The notes beneath the pieces are model-generated. The model was not told the origin of the DNA. It made no database searches and was given only the letters and a program-made list of their open reading frames with translations. DNA of 64,000 bases from Bactrocera neohumeralis. Its lineage: Eukaryota; Arthropoda; Insecta; Diptera; Tephritidae. Location of the stretch: positions 87,604,061 through 87,668,060 of the forward strand of contig NC_065921.1 in the NCBI RefSeq assembly GCF_024586455.1, in the 5' to 3' direction. This document shows, piece by piece, positions 12,246 to 24,415 of the stretch (position 1 is its first letter; each line of letters starts with the position of its first letter). The translations under genes were made by a program, and so were the position numbers.

Positions 12246-13784
12246 GTGAAGAGTATTTCAGCTTCGGATAGCCGAAGTTAAGGTTGTTTTTTTTTTTTTT
12301 TGGTTTACCTTGTCGTATTCAATCGATTAACCCATAACTCTTCGTCATTTATTCGCTACTGAAACTCTGTTATACCAGACTTTCTCATTGATTGTGTTTC
12401 GAACTCGTACTTCTGCGTCAAGTTCTGCGTTGAAAGTTGTCAAATATTATTCAGGCCCTGGAGGTTAGTCACCAGATCTTTTCTCCTATTTGCATAGCTT
12501 TCTATTCTCTCATTTGTCATGCAGTTTTTAAAGGCAAGGAGAGTGAGTAATATATCTTTGCAATAGAAATACATTCTAAGCCATTCCATTCGCAGCTTCC
12601 AAAGCAATTACTTGCATTATCGAAAGTTAGAAGTTTACAACAACCATACCGCCTGGCGTTTCGCCGCCTGACACATTTCTATTTCACATTAGAATGCCAA
12701 CTGTGCGCCAATGTTCTCCGATAAGCAATATTGCCACTCGTAAAACCGTCTAACATGCCGCCAAATACTCAAAAGCTCATTAGGTAGAAAACGAAGAAGA
12801 AGAAGAAGAGGAAATATTTAAATACTGTTGGCCTGCTGTTCGAGTCTTTAAAATGTCTTTGCTTTCATACGTTAAGTGCGCAAACAACTTTATTAAAGCC
12901 ACCAGCCAGCCAGCGTCTGTTGCACACACCAAAAAAGGACACTTTGATGGGCCGTAAAATGTCTCCAATAACTATTTCACCAAATCTGAATGTAGCTGTC
13001 ACACAAACACCAGCCTTCAGACATCTAGGCATAAACATCAACGAGGCAAATAAACAGAAGTGAAACAATGGTGGAAACAACAGTGTCGGTAATTTTAATT
13101 AGGTACAATTTTATAGTTAAATTTTAATGCTGCTGTAAATTTCCAGCTACCTATGATCATCGTTAAAGCCGATAATGATCATAAATACCCCAGCAACGAC
13201 GACGAGTTCAAACGAATTGTGGGGGAGCGAGTAAGCAGCGGTTCGCCGGTTCCCAACAGCTGAGGCCAGGCAGAGAAAGGATTATTGGCGCTGCGGATTA
13301 AGATACGCAAATGTCACATAAATGCAACAAAAAAACAACAAAAAAAGAATTGGCAAAATATAAAAAATAAAAGCAACAGCAAAGCATTAAAGCGTGCACA
13401 TAAAAATCAGTTTAGAATTTCATTTAAAAAGTGAAATTTATGCCAATATAAAAGTGGACAAAGTAGTAGGCGATTAAAGCTGAGCAGCAAAGCAGGCGGG
13501 AGGCGTTGCAGGATTGACAGATAGCAAAAATCGCACGCACATGGGCACGCTATATATGTACATACATTTGTATATATCGGAGAGAGGATCTGTGGGAAAT
13601 TAAGACAATCTAGCGTTTTAATCTCAACTTTACAGCGCTTGGCCACCAGGAACGCGGTTTCAGGCGATTTTTACACTTCGAACAATTTTTATGCGCATAA
13701 CCTATCTGGCAGCGCGATCTGTCTCGTTCACCTAAGTAAGGTTTTGGGTGGCCGCAGGCAGTTTTTATGATTTTATTATTTTAT
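12246..13784. other. Non-coding stretch, short hairpin and simple repeats
   Basis: No gene seen. An inverted repeat CTTCGG-ATAG-CCGAAG lies near 12262-12277 and is followed by a T15 run (12287-12302). A (GAA)n tract is at about 12791-12810. TATGATCAT and its complement lie about 20 bp apart near 13153-13183. Confidence 0.6.
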
Positions 13785-14200
13785 TGATAGCAGCAGACAC
13801 AAATCTTAAGCAAATTAGTTTGACTGTTGGTGTAAAAAAATTTCAAAGAAAAAAATGCGCGCTATGGAGCTTTAAGCTTTTAGGATCTATATTTGTATGA
13901 TGTTCATTGCTTAGGATTGTGACAAATGCTAATAATAAATAATGAAAAAATTAAAATAGTTTTCAAAGAAGACAATGCGAACTATGGAGCTTTAAGCTTT
14001 TAGGGTACTACATTTATATGATAATTTTATTAACAGCAGCAGCTACAAATATTAATTAATTCAGTTTGTCTGTTGGCGCAAATAATTTTCAAAGAAAACA
14101 ATGCGGACTATGGAGCTTAAAGCTTTTAGGATACCATATTTGTATGATGTCCATTGCTTTGGATTTTGACAAATACTTCGAAAGTAAAAAATAAAGAACT
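13785..14200. repeat. Alternating tandem repeat, 120-126 bp units
   Basis: Three cores beginning TTTCAAAGAA (13841, 13961, 14087), each followed by AATGCG-CTATGGAGCTT and AAGCTTTTAGG. The sequence between cores alternates. After cores 1 and 3 comes a GATGTYCATTGCTTNGGATT-GACAAAT block. Before core 1 and between cores 2 and 3 comes an AGCAGCAGMYACAAAT...GTTTG-CTGTTGG block. This suggests a two-monomer higher-order unit of about 246 bp rather than simple tandem copies. Confidence 0.8.
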
Positions 14201-14668
14201 AAGCACCGAGTTAAAAATCAAAACTTTATCAAAATCTTCTTGGCAATATTTTTTTAATTTAATGTTTCCGCTTGCCGACTTGATTTGCCTCAGTCGCATG
14301 TAAACAACTCTCAAGTAGCTCTCATTTTGACATTTATTGATTGAAACCTTGTTAATATGTATACACACTTATCTACTTATTCGCAAAATTTGTACCGACC
14401 ATCGATAAAATGCCACAGCCAACTACGAGTGTTACTATTTTTAGCTTTTCGTGCAAATTTTGTTCTAACAAATGTACAAATATTTGTCCGATTATTTATT
14501 TATAGCATTTTCTTTGAAATTTTTATTAAGTGTCTTTCATTTTGACAGTAATTGAATGAACTGTAGCGTGAGCTGTCCTAAAGTGTATAATAAAGTAATC
14601 AGTAAAATCTTAAAGTGGCACGAAATTATTGTAATTAAAATCCAAAGTAAATTGCAGTGAGTTGCAAA
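14201..14668. other. Non-coding stretch before candidate exon
   Basis: AT-rich, with short overlapping frames and no family similarity. The last 100 bases could be a 5' leader of the candidate exon at 14669, but no core-promoter motif is convincing. Confidence 0.4.
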
Positions 14669-14702
14669 ATGAAAACACGAAGAGGTGTGCGGAAGAGTAC
14701 AG
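14669..14702 (+). CDS. Candidate first coding exon, unknown protein
   Basis: The ATG is in a good fly context (GCAAAATG) and opens a short basic peptide, MKTRRGVRKST. The frame runs to ACAG|GTACAG, a possible splice donor that would leave a phase-1 intron. The peptide resembles the basic start of a nuclear protein, but this is inference. No downstream exon is visible, and the adjacent 1 kb is occupied by a mariner relic, which could lie in the intron. The exon is very short, and a chance occurrence is quite possible. Confidence 0.2.
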
Positions 14703-14776
14703 GTACAGAAATAAAAAAAATATATTTTTATATATTAAGTTTGCCAAGAAATTCGTAAAACTCATACATTATATCT

Positions 14777-15785
14777 AACGGACCAACTGAAAAGTCCCCG
14801 GCCTTCCATAGTAAACAACTTTTTTAGCAAAATTCGTTTCTTTCATATTCAACTTAGTTCCCTTCAAGGGTCACACACTAAAGCGACCCCCTAATCTTTC
14901 GTTATCAATTTTGTATACGATTTGTCATTTGCTTCGGAATAGGCCTCAGTTTCGGTTAGCCACTTCATTCGACGAAAATTTCTTCCCAGTGAGCACTCTT
15001 TTGAGATCTCAGAACAGCACATACTAGTCACTGGAGGACCCAGAACTGGAGATTGCTGTGGATATGAAAGTAACTCATGGATTTTTGCCCTCATTTTCAC
15101 TGACTTGGGACACAGTGCATTGACTTGGTGAAACAGCACTTTCCTTTTCTTCAAATGCCGCCGTTATTCGGCGACTTCGTCCTTAAAACGGTTCAATAAC
15201 GCTTTGCAATGGTCGCTGTTGCTGGTCCTTCCTTTCTCAAGGTAGTCAATAGAAATTATTCCATCCGCATCCCAAAAACACGGACGCCATAACTTCACCA
15301 GCCGACTTTTGCGTTTATCCACGCTTTGGAGCGGCTCACCGGGTACAGTCCTCTCGTATGACTGTCGACTGGACTTCGGAATGAAATGATGGAGCCATGT
15401 TTCATCCATTGTCACATATGGATGCAAAAACTCGGGTTTATTACGCTTAAACATCTCCAAACACTGGTCCGAATCATCAAATCTTTCTTGTTTTTTGTCA
15501 AAAGTGAGCTCTCGCGGCACCCACTTTGCACAGAGCTTTCTCATATCCAAATATTCGTGAAGGATACGTTGAATGGATGTCTCTAGAGTGCCAGCTATCT
15601 CGAACAAATTCACTTTGTGGTCATCCAAAATTATTTTGTGGATTTTTTTTCAGCGTCGTTAAGAACCACTTTTAGATCCACTTTCACCGTTTTCGTGTGC
15701 TTATTTTCATACTTCTAAACTTAGCGTACCAATCCTTGTTGGTTGATTTACCTGGAGCAGTGTCCGGAAATCCGTCATGAAGCCA
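14777..15785 (-). mobile_element. Mariner relic, minus strand, with 3' TIR
   Basis: The left end (AACTGAAAAGTCCCCGGCC) matches the end of the relic at 24017 (CATTTGAAAAGTTCCCGGCC) and marks the 3' terminus. The minus-strand transposase runs from PDTAPGKSTNKDWYAKF (N-terminal HTH region) through EIAGTLETSIQRILHEYLDM, RKLCAKWVPRELTFDKKQER and FLHPYVTMDETWLHHF (first Asp), then DADGIISIDYLEKGRTSNSD and KVLFHQVNALCPKSVKM, where the second catalytic Asp is Val. The region of the third Asp is garbled (GPPVTSMCCSEI). About 154 residues are still open in one frame (15164-15628). The 5' terminus is absent: the sequence changes abruptly to a short interspersed repeat at about 15790. Confidence 0.9.
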
Positions 15786-15790
15786 TCATG

Positions 15791-15882
15791 TTGTAGCGGC
15801 AGAATTCTGCCGAGTTGACAGTCCTTGACTGGATAAAAAATCCGGGTTCAATCCGGTTACGTAGACTCGACTGTCGTGGGAA
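15791..15882 (+). repeat. Short interspersed repeat (copy 2)
   Basis: Begins with TTGTAGCGGCAGAATTCTGC, then GAGTTGACAGTCCTTGACTG, ATCCGGGTTCAATCCGGTTA and CGACTGTCGTGGGAA. The inner part carries an imperfect hairpin around ATCCGG/CCGG. It matches 33633-33713 (opposite strand) and, more weakly, 3494-3565. Confidence 0.75.
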
Positions 15883-17989
15883 GATGGTATAGTCTGCGTT
15901 AACGGTTGGGGTTGCACACCACTTTCACTTTCGCTCTCGTTTCTTAGTTTCATTTTGTTCAAAATGCCAAAATCAATTTCGCAACAAATGCACAAAATAT
16001 GAAATTCAACTCACACCTCTGACCACGAATTCGCTTCCAGTACAATTTAGGCGTATAATCCGATAAGTCCCATCCAATTCAATTTCAATTACAACCGAAA
16101 AACGGACCAACCAATCAACCGACCCACGAACTAACCGCACGCTTCACTTGGCTGCTTTTCGTGTCGTCGACGTTCGTGTCTGGCGAGTGTGCCACTTTGT
16201 TCTCTTGGAAATTCCTCTTTTCCAAAGCAATTTTCCTAAAAGCTTTTTTGCTGTGAGATCAAACATTTGCGATAAGTCGCACAACCGCTGACAGATTGAG
16301 CTGTCCGGTCAAGCGCACACTGGCGTTGTGGGCGCTGTGTTGTTGTACCTTATCGCATTATTGGCTTTTGGCAAAAGCGAAATCCACTTGCCACACGCCA
16401 TTTGCCATTCGGCACTTGCCACTGTGGCGGCCGCAGCACACAGCAACAGCGACCTCCACTGCAATAAGTAGTCGAACGGGCGGCGCCTGGGTCACGACTG
16501 TACGTAATCGTATTGCGCTGTGCTGTGCTGTGCTGGGCCGGACTAGCCGACTGCCCGGCTGCTGGGCGGCTTGGTGGCTGGACGGCATGCCGCCGTCGCT
16601 GCTCAAGTGTTGAACGCTTTCGGTGCGATTATTGTGATAAAACTTGCACTACAAGTGATATTCTTAGTAATGCTCTTTGCCTTGTGTTTGTTGTTGTTGT
16701 CCATTTGTTATTGCTTTTATCGACAATGGCTCAAAGCAATTGCCGTAACAATGAAAGGAGCAAAAATTTATTGCTTGCGAAGGCAAACAGTTAAAGAGCA
16801 ACAAATTGAATTGTTTCTCGGCTGCTGCGTGCAACAAACATACAGCCAAGCGTTGCAGCCCTTGTTGCAGTTATATTTAAAAGTTTTTTTTGCCTTTTTG
16901 CTCGTAGTGGCTTGTGGTGGCTTGCGGTGACTTATGGTGTTGTGTTGCCGCTGACAGCTCAGCATGCTTGCCACAGCGGGCCGGCGACGCGGAGTCAAGT
17001 ATCAAAACGCAATGCGTCGCAAGCAGGCATAGATACATAACAACAACAATGCCAATATATTGCGGTTCAAAGCAGCAACAACGGCAGCGGCTTGGGAAAT
17101 GCCGCCACACAATTAATGGTGGCGTATTTTGTTGCAATTTGTTGCGATAACGATGTGGCATGCAGGCGCAAGCCAGTCGCCAGCTGGAGCGCCCGCAAGG
17201 AATAGGCAGCCAGTCGCAGCAGCAGCCGCATTGGAAAGCAGTCGCTTGCGGTAGTAAACAAAAAATTAAACCAAAATGCTGAATAAAAATATAAAATTTC
17301 TTATCTCCAAAGTGTGGCATGTGGCGGTTATTGGCCATTTGCCGTGACTTAGGGTGGAACGTGCGGCCTTTGATGGGCGGTGCGGCTTGTGCCACTGCGT
17401 GTTGCACACTAAATCTCTCCGCTTGCGTGCGTTCAGCCATCAACAAATTGCTCAATGAATTGTTAATAATTTTCTGCAAGTGATTTTTTGAGCTTCCTTT
17501 TTGTGGTGGGAGTGATTATTTTTTACAGCAACTTACAAGTAAGCATTAAATCTTGATGCTGGTGTATGACGCAAGCTACAACATATTGAAAGTTTTCAAG
17601 CAAAAATGATGGCTGTAATCAGATAAAATTTGGAATTTTCGTAATATGAGTGAAATAAACTAAAAATAAGGGAAGAGAAGTTAAACTTTTACTGTACTTA
17701 TGATTTCATTAAAAATGTATAAAAGACTGGAAGGCTCAATTTCGAGTCGCTTTGGACGTTAACCAGATGTTTTGCTATTCCTGAAAACATTCCTACGACA
17801 ACTTAACATGTCAAAACTACTAAAACTCTGTTCAAAATATCTCTTTGGACTGCTCCATATAAAGTATCCATATTAATCAAACACAATTACCCAAAACATT
17901 CATTCAGGCTACCTCCACATAAAACTTACTTTGTTTCTATAACTGTGAACTTCCCAATGGGTTATATATTACCTACATCATTTTCGGTG
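15883..17989. other. GC-richer non-coding stretch
   Basis: Positions 16050-17480 are clearly less AT-rich than the rest, with many CAACAA/TTGTTG and GCGGC words. Long open frames occur on both strands: a 200-codon minus-strand frame at 16877-17479 and plus-strand frames of 105-119 codons at 16296-16930. They overlap, have Cys/His/Gln-rich low-complexity translations and match no family I know. A (GCTGT)n run is at 16517-16536. This looks like promoter or leader DNA rather than coding sequence. Confidence 0.5.
16517..16536. repeat. (GCTGT)n short tandem repeat
   Basis: Nearly four copies of a 5-bp GCTGT/CTGTG unit. Confidence 0.85.
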
Positions 17990-19245
17990 TAAATGGTGTA
18001 CAGTAGTTGCCGTGGTAATCCAGCTCAGCTATCATACTCAAAACCTGCGTCCACGTCGAATACCCCTGGCAAGGTGAACAACTTTGAGAAGGAGTCTTGA
18101 TAGGGTCACCCTGGGGTAATCGGTTTAAGGGTCAACAAGGTTGCAGCGTCTGTTCACCTGGAGGATCGGCTGCAAGCGAGCGTCTGTCTTGCTATATAAA
18201 CGTGATCAGCGATACTTGTCTCTTCAGATAGGATTGTGCCGCTGGGTTTGGAGCCCACCACGTAAAAAATGTAGTTCCAACAAAAGGAACATGAAACCGT
18301 CTGATATTGACCTCTTCAAACGTTGACGACTACAGCATATTCACAAACGAACACGATTTACGGATATATATCTGAATATATAGAAGGTGAATGTCCTCGA
18401 AAAATACAAAGTCGACATCACCGCACTCCAAGAAATGCGATGAACAAATTTGATGTAGGATTTATGGTTGGTCGGAGGCTTTGCCTTGTCTCCAGATTCA
18501 CCTCGATGAGTGAAAGGATGTCGCTAATCTGAACTGTAATGGCACTGTCTCCTCTAAAATTGGTTGGTATTTTGGTGAGTGAGGGCAAGACAAAGTACCT
18601 GGAAGTCTCGTGTTGGGAACTACGCCACTGTTGGCAGCTATAAATTTGAAAAAGTATATCTCGGAAGTAGTATAATCTAAGCCTGGAAATCAAGCGCAGA
18701 ATAACTCTTGCCAACAGGTGCTACTTTGGAATCGGTAGGCAATTAAAAAGCAGATTCCTCTCGCGACGAACAAAAATTACGCTTTGTAATTCTCTCATTA
18801 ATCCCGTCCTATTATACGGCGCAGAAACATGGACGATGACGACGGAAGATGAGAAAGTACTTGGCGCATTCGAATGAACTATTCTTGGTAAGATATTTGG
18901 AGTTGTCCAGCTGAACGATGAATATCGAAGAAGATGGAACCACTAACTGTATGAGCTACATGGCTGTAATTCAGGGCATAAAAATTCAACACATACGGTG
19001 ATTAGGCCATGACGTTCGCATGGAAGATGAATCTTCTGCGAAAATCTCCTTCCACTCGAGACCCAAGGGTGAACAACGGAACCAAGGACTCCCATGCATC
19101 CAATGGATAGACCAAGTGTATAGCGATCTGTCTGCACTTGGGACGTACGAGTACAACTGACTTGAACTCGCAAAGGATAGAGGCAACTAGCGAAGTTTCG
19201 TGTTCTGGGCCCAGACCAATCCCCGGTTGTAGTACCAAAGAAGAA
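17990..19245 (+). mobile_element. RTE-type non-LTR retrotransposon, internally deleted
   Basis: The 5' part includes a leader ending in GTGCCGCTGGGTTTGGAGCC, then VDITALQEMR-like codons (the start of an APE endonuclease) and FDVGFMVGRRLCLVSRFTS. A large deletion removes most of the endonuclease and RT. The sequence resumes at GKTKYL, then LEIKRRITLANRCYFGIGRQ, LINPVLLYGAETWTMTTEDE, LGKIFGVVQLNDEYRRRWNH and a C-terminal tail ending in an AAG-rich tract (19231-19245). Comparable full-length insect elements exceed 3 kb. Several frameshifts are present. Confidence 0.87.
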
Positions 19246-20847
19246 GAAGAAGACATCAATTCAGCCATACCCATCTGTCCGTCTGTATATACGCGAACTT
19301 GTGTTTCAGTTTTTGGAATATCAATCTAAATATTTGGAAACCTGCTACACTCTAAGAAGCTACCCATTTAGTATAGGTTATTATTTAAGGCAATGTTGCA
19401 AGATCCGAAAAAATATTCAGATTGAACGAACGAATTCACTGAACAATTTCTTTGACACAGTTTTCTTGAATTTACAAATCTCTGACTCCACCAAGAAGCC
19501 ACATCCACCACCTGTTTGCGCGCCCACATTAACGCCAATCAAATCAAGCGAATCCCACTTAAAGTAATCGCCCAAACACAATTACCGCATTAACCAGCAG
19601 CAACAGCAACAACAACAACAGCAAGTGCAACCACAGCGAAAATCAAAGCGCAAAGAAGCCGTAAGCAGCCAAGGAGCAGCAGGTCACGCTTTTAGAGCAA
19701 AAAGGCGTCAAAAAGTCTCGAAAAACCCGAAAGCAAGGAGACTTGTTGGCGAAAGAGCGCAAAAAATCTTCAATATTCTAAAAAAAACGCCGGCAAGTAA
19801 GTGCGAAAGCGTGAGTTGGCTGCCTGTTTTGCATACCACCGCGTTGTTGCTACTTGATTTCCTTTTTTTAAATTTATCGCTGGCATTGTTGTTGCTGCAT
19901 GCCGCACGTTGCAACGCCCTTTGCAATTCGCTGTGCTTCATTTGCGCGCTGATTTCAGTTATTATCTGCTGAAAAGCTGATTGTTATGTGTGGCAACAAC
20001 AACAGAACATAATAGCAGAACAACAACAATAGCCAAGGCGGTGGCCACAATCAGCGTTTTGTGTGCCAGCAGCGTTTCCGGCATTTCAAGGCCTTAATGT
20101 GGCATACAAAAGTATAGGCCATGGCTAATAAGGCCCCGGCAGCAACGACCCAGCTGTTCGGAGCACAGGCGTATAATCGCAATGAATTATTTGCAGCTAA
20201 AAGCAATTCAGGCATTTAAATATGGGTCAGTAGTTGGCTTAAAAATATATTATACGCATATAAATGTATACTTTTTATCTGAGGACCCTCGATATATTAA
20301 ACATTTGCCTCCTTCTATTAAAACCTATTTTTAGTGTCTCGTTTCAGTCGATAATCACTTGTTTATGCCTTTGTATTTATGGCACTCCCCTCAAGTAGTT
20401 GAGCGCTTCTTGTCACCTGTCTTCGTATGCTGTCACATAAGAATGTCGTAAGGGTTTAGCCAGTCAAAAACTTTTTACCGGATATTTCGGATCATAATTC
20501 ATTGTTTTGCAAATGTCATGCTCAGATCATACATTTCAATGCATTGAACTTGAAGCTACACCTGCTTTACCGCCTATCGCTTTGATAAATATGCTAATAG
20601 ACATTTTAGATCGGTGAATGCCTTCATGAAATTTATGACAAAAACAACTTTTCTTTACTAAACTTTACTCACCTTTCTATATCACGCATAAAAATAGTTC
20701 GTTTTGAAGTGAGAAACATATTTTCGTGTATGCTTTTGATAATTCGAAACTTATAATTTTTTATTAGTTAAAAATGGTTAAATATACTGATACACAGAAA
20801 GTTAGTTCCCTCAAAAACATAACAAAGAAAGTAAACTTTGGCTACAA
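19246..20847. other. Non-coding stretch with a leader-like, spliced-looking segment
   Basis: At 19568-19797 a frame without ATG encodes a Gln run followed by very basic sequence and stops at CGGCAA|GTAAGTGCG, a consensus donor. With no start codon it is better read as a CAA-rich 5' untranslated exon than as coding sequence. The rest (to 20847) is AT-rich and unrecognised, apart from GC-richer sequence at 20040-20220. Confidence 0.35.
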
Positions 20848-21245
20848 CGAAGTTATAACACCTTTTACTGGTGCATTTTTTATAGCATCAAAGAGTATAA
20901 AAAGATCTTTTTCTTGATTTTGATCGGTCAGTTTGTATGGTAGTTATATGCTATAGTTGTCCGATCTAAACAATTTCTTCGGAGATTTAAGTGCTGCTTC
21001 AGATAATATTCTTTGTCAAATTTCCTGAAGATATCTCGTCAAATTAAAAAGTTTTCCTTACACGGTCTTCACACCGATCGTTCAATTTGTATGGCAGCTA
21101 TATGCTACAGTGTAGTAGCTGTTCCGACAATTAAGTAGCTTCTTGGTGAGTGAAGAATGTGTGCAAAATTTTTGGAGGATATCTCAAAAACTCAGGGAAT
21201 AGTTGGCGTATAGACTGACAGACTGAAGAACGCACAAGCGGATAT
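20848..21245 (+). repeat. 153-bp-unit dispersed repeat, locus A (2 units)
   Basis: Opens with CGAAGTTATAACACC, then a unit with CAGTTTGTATGGTAGTTATA at 20929 and its next copy at 21083 (154 bp apart). Each carries the words GCTATA/CTACAG, CCGATC, TTTCTTCGGAGATT and GATATCTCGTCAAAT. It ends with the closing unit seen at all loci (GTTCCGACAATTAAGTAGCT, then AAAACTCAGGGAATAG). The related loci are 35985, 41596 and 46876. Confidence 0.85.
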
Positions 21246-21256
21246 GGTAGGACTTT

Positions 21257-22130
21257 ATTGATAACTTTAAAATTCTTAATTTATTCGTTATATGTCATCC
21301 CACTCAAAGTAACCTCACTTGGTCCCAACACATTTTTTCCAATCCTCGAAGCATTTGTTAAAGCCAATTTCCGGAAAAACTTAGCGATTAGCGTTTAATA
21401 TCTTCAATTGACTCAAAGCGGTTTCCCCAGAGCGGATTTTTGAGTTTGCTGAATAGCCAGAAGTACGTACGAAGCATAACACTCAAATAGTATTCTTAGT
21501 TGATAGTTTGGCCGGTCGGCAAGAATTCGGAGTGCGCCACAACTCAATAATCGAAGAAAACTGTCAACATAACTTTGAATTTTGACCTGCTTTGATGTGG
21601 GTTTTTCGGGTTCCGCTCACCTATATTCGGCCGACTGATTGTCTGTTTCCGGGTTATAAACATAGATCCAAGACTCATGGCATCCTGGTAGTCGGAAAGC
21701 ATTGTTTCACAGACCTTAACGCGACGCTGTTTTTTCGAAAAAAAAGAATGATTCTGGAACCAATAGTGGCTTCACTTTTCTTAGGCAAAAATGATATATC
21801 AAAATGATTTTTATTGATCCTTCCGATATTCAAACGATGCCAGCAAGATCTCTGACTGCTAATCATCGATTTTTAATCATCTATTTCTTTACTTTATTGA
21901 CGTGGTGATCATCAGTTGATGTTGGTGGTCGTTCTGGACGTGGCTCATCGGCAACGCGTTCTCGATCTCTTTGAAGGCCTTGTCTAACATTCTGATGGTT
22001 CCGGCACCCGAAATTTGATTCCGCGCAAAAAATTTATTGAAACTTCTTTGTTGAATAATTTCACTTATTGTAAAAGTCGCCGAGTGCTCTTAATGTACTT
22101 CAAAAAGACAAGCGTAAACTAAACACTAAT
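21257..22130 (-). mobile_element. Mariner relic, minus strand, central catalytic region deleted
   Basis: Read on the minus strand: a degenerate N-terminal linker (RERVADEPRPERPPTSTDD), an HTH remnant, CHESWIYVYNPETDNQSAEY (ESWIY, replacing the usual first catalytic Asp context DETW) and LADRPNYQLRILFEC. It then skips directly to FWLFSKLKNPLWGNRFESIE and the C-terminal block GFNKCFEDWKKCVGT. The stretch that should hold the second and third catalytic Asp residues is gone. Frameshifts and stops are numerous. The ends are approximate, and no clear TIRs were found. Confidence 0.8.
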
Positions 22131-24016
22131 GATAATATACCTGACAGCCTTGAAAAAAATATTTCGAGGAATGGGTTTTCGCGAGAAATTTAATTTAAAA
22201 AGTCCTACTATACATAACACATCATATCGCCTCATGCTTTGAGCATATCACATCAAATGAACTCTAATCAAACCAACTAAAAAATCAAACTATGTAACCT
22301 TAAAATCCACAGCCGACTTATCTTGATGCAATAGAATTCAGTAGAATACTCCACAAAAATATATAAAATAATAATAAGTGGAAGTGATTGCAATCAATAA
22401 ATTAAAAATGAAATATTTTGTAAGCAAATAGTATTCCTAGAATTCCCAAGGTGATGCTCAAATTAATAACCCATAAACTGATCAGATATTTGCGCTTAAA
22501 TCTCTAAAAAGATATACGCAATTAAAAAGTACTTCAGATATAATTACGAAGAATTTACGAAGGCTTCTCACTGACATTGAAAGTATAAGAGAACTCACTC
22601 GTGGTAAACGTGCGCCAAAAAACGTAAGTCAAACCAAAGAAAGACATTTCGTGCGGTATGTGTGAGTCTTTTACGCTGAAATTTTCTGTACTTCCTAATA
22701 ATTTTTTTCACAAATTGTTTACACTTTTACTATCGATTCCTATTTTATCTGTTTTCAGTTGAGCTTTTTTTCAATTAACCTGTGGATACTTTATCTACGG
22801 CTAGACAAGACAGCAGCGAGTCGGTTTTGCTATCTATATACTGCAATGCTATCATGATGTCAACTGATTTGATCCAATGTTATAGACTTGTTGTTGTCAG
22901 ATCTGGTTTTTACTACCACAAATTGTAAGAATCACAAAAATCAAAGGTTACATGACTTTGTCGAATATTTGCAGAAATTGTCAAAGGAAAATTTTAAATG
23001 CAAAAGCAATAAAAAAAAAATTGAATTAAATAATTTTGAGGAATTTAGAAAAATCTTTTGTTTAGAAAGTGTTTGGCTTTTGCAGAAAATTCCACTATTC
23101 TTCGAGTTTAAACACTTGCATACCAAAATTGTTGCCAACATCAACATTTCCCTTTAGACTTATCATTCAGCACTTCCACACTCCACCCGCGGGTTTTCCC
23201 CACAGCAAGTCGTCGTCAAATTGTAATCTGATAAAACAGTCTATCATATTTGCTTGTTCTAAATTTAAATGGCACTCCATTATTTGATATCTCAAATACC
23301 ACAATTTTTTATTTCTACATCCTCGTTGCTCTTTCAGCTTGTTGTTGTTGGTATTTGGGATGAAAGTTATTTTTTTTTGAACACATATAGCATGTTTTGA
23401 CAAGCGCCAAGCCTCTTTTCTAGCAAAAAGGCGTAAATATTTGTGCCGAAGGAATGTGAAATAAATGTTTCTCGGAAATCAACAAAAATTTTATTTATAG
23501 AAAAAATCTTGTGTGACGGAGCAGCTAATAAAGATATGAAATAAGTTTTGTTTAGACAAACTTTGAAAAAAAAACAACTTAAACGGGCTGTAAGTTATTA
23601 CAAACTGCACATAGGCATATACTTTTAGTATGCTGAACTTGTGGAACACTCAAAATTTGTATTTTTCTCAGCGCTTTGAACTTGTGGAACAGTGTTCTTT
23701 CAGCGGATAGTTCAACTGATTTATAAATTAATGCCGGCTTCTTCTTTTAATTAAATTTTTGATTATAGTATACCTCTATAAGTTTGTATAAAACGTTAAC
23801 AATCAAATAGAGATTTCGCTCAGTAACTTTACATATAACAAAACACAATTCAGCCTTAATAGTTATATATTTAGCAGTAGGTAATCTAGATACTAATTTC
23901 TAAAGGCTAAACTACCTATTATTATTGAAAATTACCATTTATAAAGCCGCTGAACTTGTGAAACACTAATAATTGGCTTGCTTAATAGTAATCAGTTTAA
24001 TTCATGAACTAAATTC
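22131..24016. other. Non-coding stretch, nothing recognised
   Basis: Strongly AT-rich. Words of the type TGAACTTGTGGAACA recur at about 23634, 23687 and 23951 (and at 53707 as TGAACTTGTGAAACA), suggesting scattered repeat remnants. The 89-codon frame at 22888-23157 is Lys/Asn/Phe-rich without a domain. Confidence 0.5.
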
Positions 24017-24415
24017 AGGTCATTTGAAAAGTTCCCGGCCTACTATAGAAAACAATTTTTTTTTGGCATTATAATTCCTTGGATTCAATATAATTCCTTG
24101 GAAGATGATATACTAATTATAGCGATGCGCAAACATTTCTATCTTTCGAAAACATTACAAATTGTTCTTAGCTTCAAAATAGGCCTCAATTTCCGCAGTC
24201 ATCTCCTCATTCAACGGAAATTTCTTTCGAGCTAGCATTCTGTTGAGATCTGAGAACAGGAAATAGCAGCTGGGGGCCAGATCGGGAAAATACGGTAGTT
24301 TCGAAAGCAATTCGAAACCCAATTCATGGACTTTTGCCATCATTTTCACTCATTTGTGACAGCACACTCCATCAGTTATCGAAGTCGTAAACCACGCTTC
24401 TTTTCTTAATCAATT
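24017..24415 (-). mobile_element. Mariner 3' fragment, minus strand
   Basis: The terminus CATTTGAAAAGTTCCCGGCC is homologous to that of the relic at 14777. The minus-strand frame gives KMMAKVHELGFELLSKLPYF, PDLAPSCYFLFSDLNRMLA and ARKKFPLNEEMTAEIEAYF, the C-terminal third of a mariner transposase. The third catalytic Asp (SDYF) is replaced by Cys (SCYF). Everything upstream of the second Asp is missing. Confidence 0.88.

Noticed and set aside
12255..12302. Hairpin CTTCGGATAGCCGAAG followed by T15, resembling a bacterial terminator
   Set aside because: The window is clearly eukaryotic. The same CTTCGG/CCGAAG words are common at edges of fly repeats, and the T run is a simple repeat.
16877..17479. 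200-codon minus-strand frame
   Set aside because: Cys- and Gln-rich translation of GC-richer, CAACAA-containing DNA; several opposed frames overlap; no domain or splice support.
19568..19797. Gln-rich, Lys/Arg-rich frame ending at a GTAAGT donor
   Set aside because: No ATG in frame; a CAA-rich untranslated exon explains it better, and even that lacks transcript evidence.
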